Shown here in pieces: positions 63,954 to 64,000 of a stretch of DNA of 64,000 bases. Below the pieces are notes generated by a model. That model searched no databases. It saw only the letters and a list, made by a program, of their open reading frames with translations, and was not told where the DNA came from. Position numbers and translations under genes: made by a program. Each line of letters starts with the position of its first letter. Within the stretch, counting starts at the first letter, position 1. The stretch is from Aquimarina muelleri DSM 19832 (GTDB lineage: Bacteria; Bacteroidota; Bacteroidia; Flavobacteriales; Flavobacteriaceae): contig NZ_AUML01000032.1 in NCBI RefSeq assembly GCF_000430665.1, forward strand, positions 1 through 64,000, in the 5' to 3' direction.

Positions 63954-64000
63954 ACCTACAATACAAACAAAAACTAAGAAGTAATCTAAAAATGCAATTA

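Noticed and set aside
1-64000. CRISPR arrays, rRNA genes, intact transposases or prophage genes
   Set aside because: No spaced direct-repeat array, no ribosomal RNA sequence and no transposase or phage structural gene was seen.

Overview
The window is a low-GC, gene-dense chromosomal segment of a marine-type Bacteroidota, most likely a member of the Flavobacteriaceae (Aquimarina-like at a guess). The signs are a Bacteroidota-type T6SS tube protein (TssD), a C-terminal type IX secretion sorting domain, DUF4290 and DUF2911 proteins, TTTG-N19-TATATTTG promoters, and many SPII lipoproteins. Nothing here looks like a plasmid or prophage. The genus is inference.

Layout. (1) 1-5.5 kb is an accessory region: a TssD (Hcp-like) protein fused to a papain-like cysteine-peptidase domain, a candidate immunity lipoprotein, an orphan membrane protein, a MORN-repeat lipoprotein, and gene-poor DNA carrying scars. 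Two of these scars look like the 3' end (domain VI) of group II introns, and others are REP-like palindromes and gene remnants. (2) 5.5-12.4 kb holds a stand-alone PLP enzyme with a long N-terminal domain, a DUF2911/TPR secreted protein, and a small cluster of SRPBCC protein, short-chain dehydrogenase and DNA photolyase. (3) 12.4-21.3 kb is a complete histidine-utilisation locus: a LysR regulator divergent from hutH-hutI-hutU-hutD-hutG-hutF. Degradation uses the five-step HutF/HutG branch, through N-formylglutamate. (4) 21.5-38 kb is mostly housekeeping: cold-shock protein, hybrid-free PAS histidine kinase, MurA with Asp replacing the catalytic Cys, DUF4290, and a periplasmic molybdenum hydroxylase operon with its maturation factors. 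It continues with an AAA ATPase/RecQ/Fmt run, HU, YqgE, a class IV aminotransferase, a START-like protein and a CAU-anticodon tRNA.

(5) 38-47.3 kb is a second accessory block: an ECF sigma factor overlapping a membrane-anchored TPR protein (probable anti-sigma), divergent from a subtilisin-like lipoprotein protease and a TPR-CHAT (caspase-like) membrane protein, then a lipoprotein and a T9SS cargo protein. The combination of sigma factor, anti-sigma and two protease types suggests a proteolytic signalling or conflict system. (6) 47.6-57 kb carries a methyltransferase, a beta-barrel protein with a coiled-coil tail, two secreted proteins, and a quinol-type nitric oxide reductase divergent from a cupin, with an FNR-type palindrome between them. 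(7) 57-64 kb: a decayed methylglyoxal synthase fragment (stops and a frameshift, N-terminal half gone) lies just downstream of pfkA. The window ends with a 1506-residue TamB-family protein divergent from tsaD.

The strongest candidates for something new are the TssD-peptidase effector with its adjacent lipoprotein, and the sigma/TPR/S8/CHAT block. The most solid small discoveries are the mgsA pseudogene, the two-copy structured repeat (7.6 and 54.0 kb) and the paired group II intron domain VI scars.
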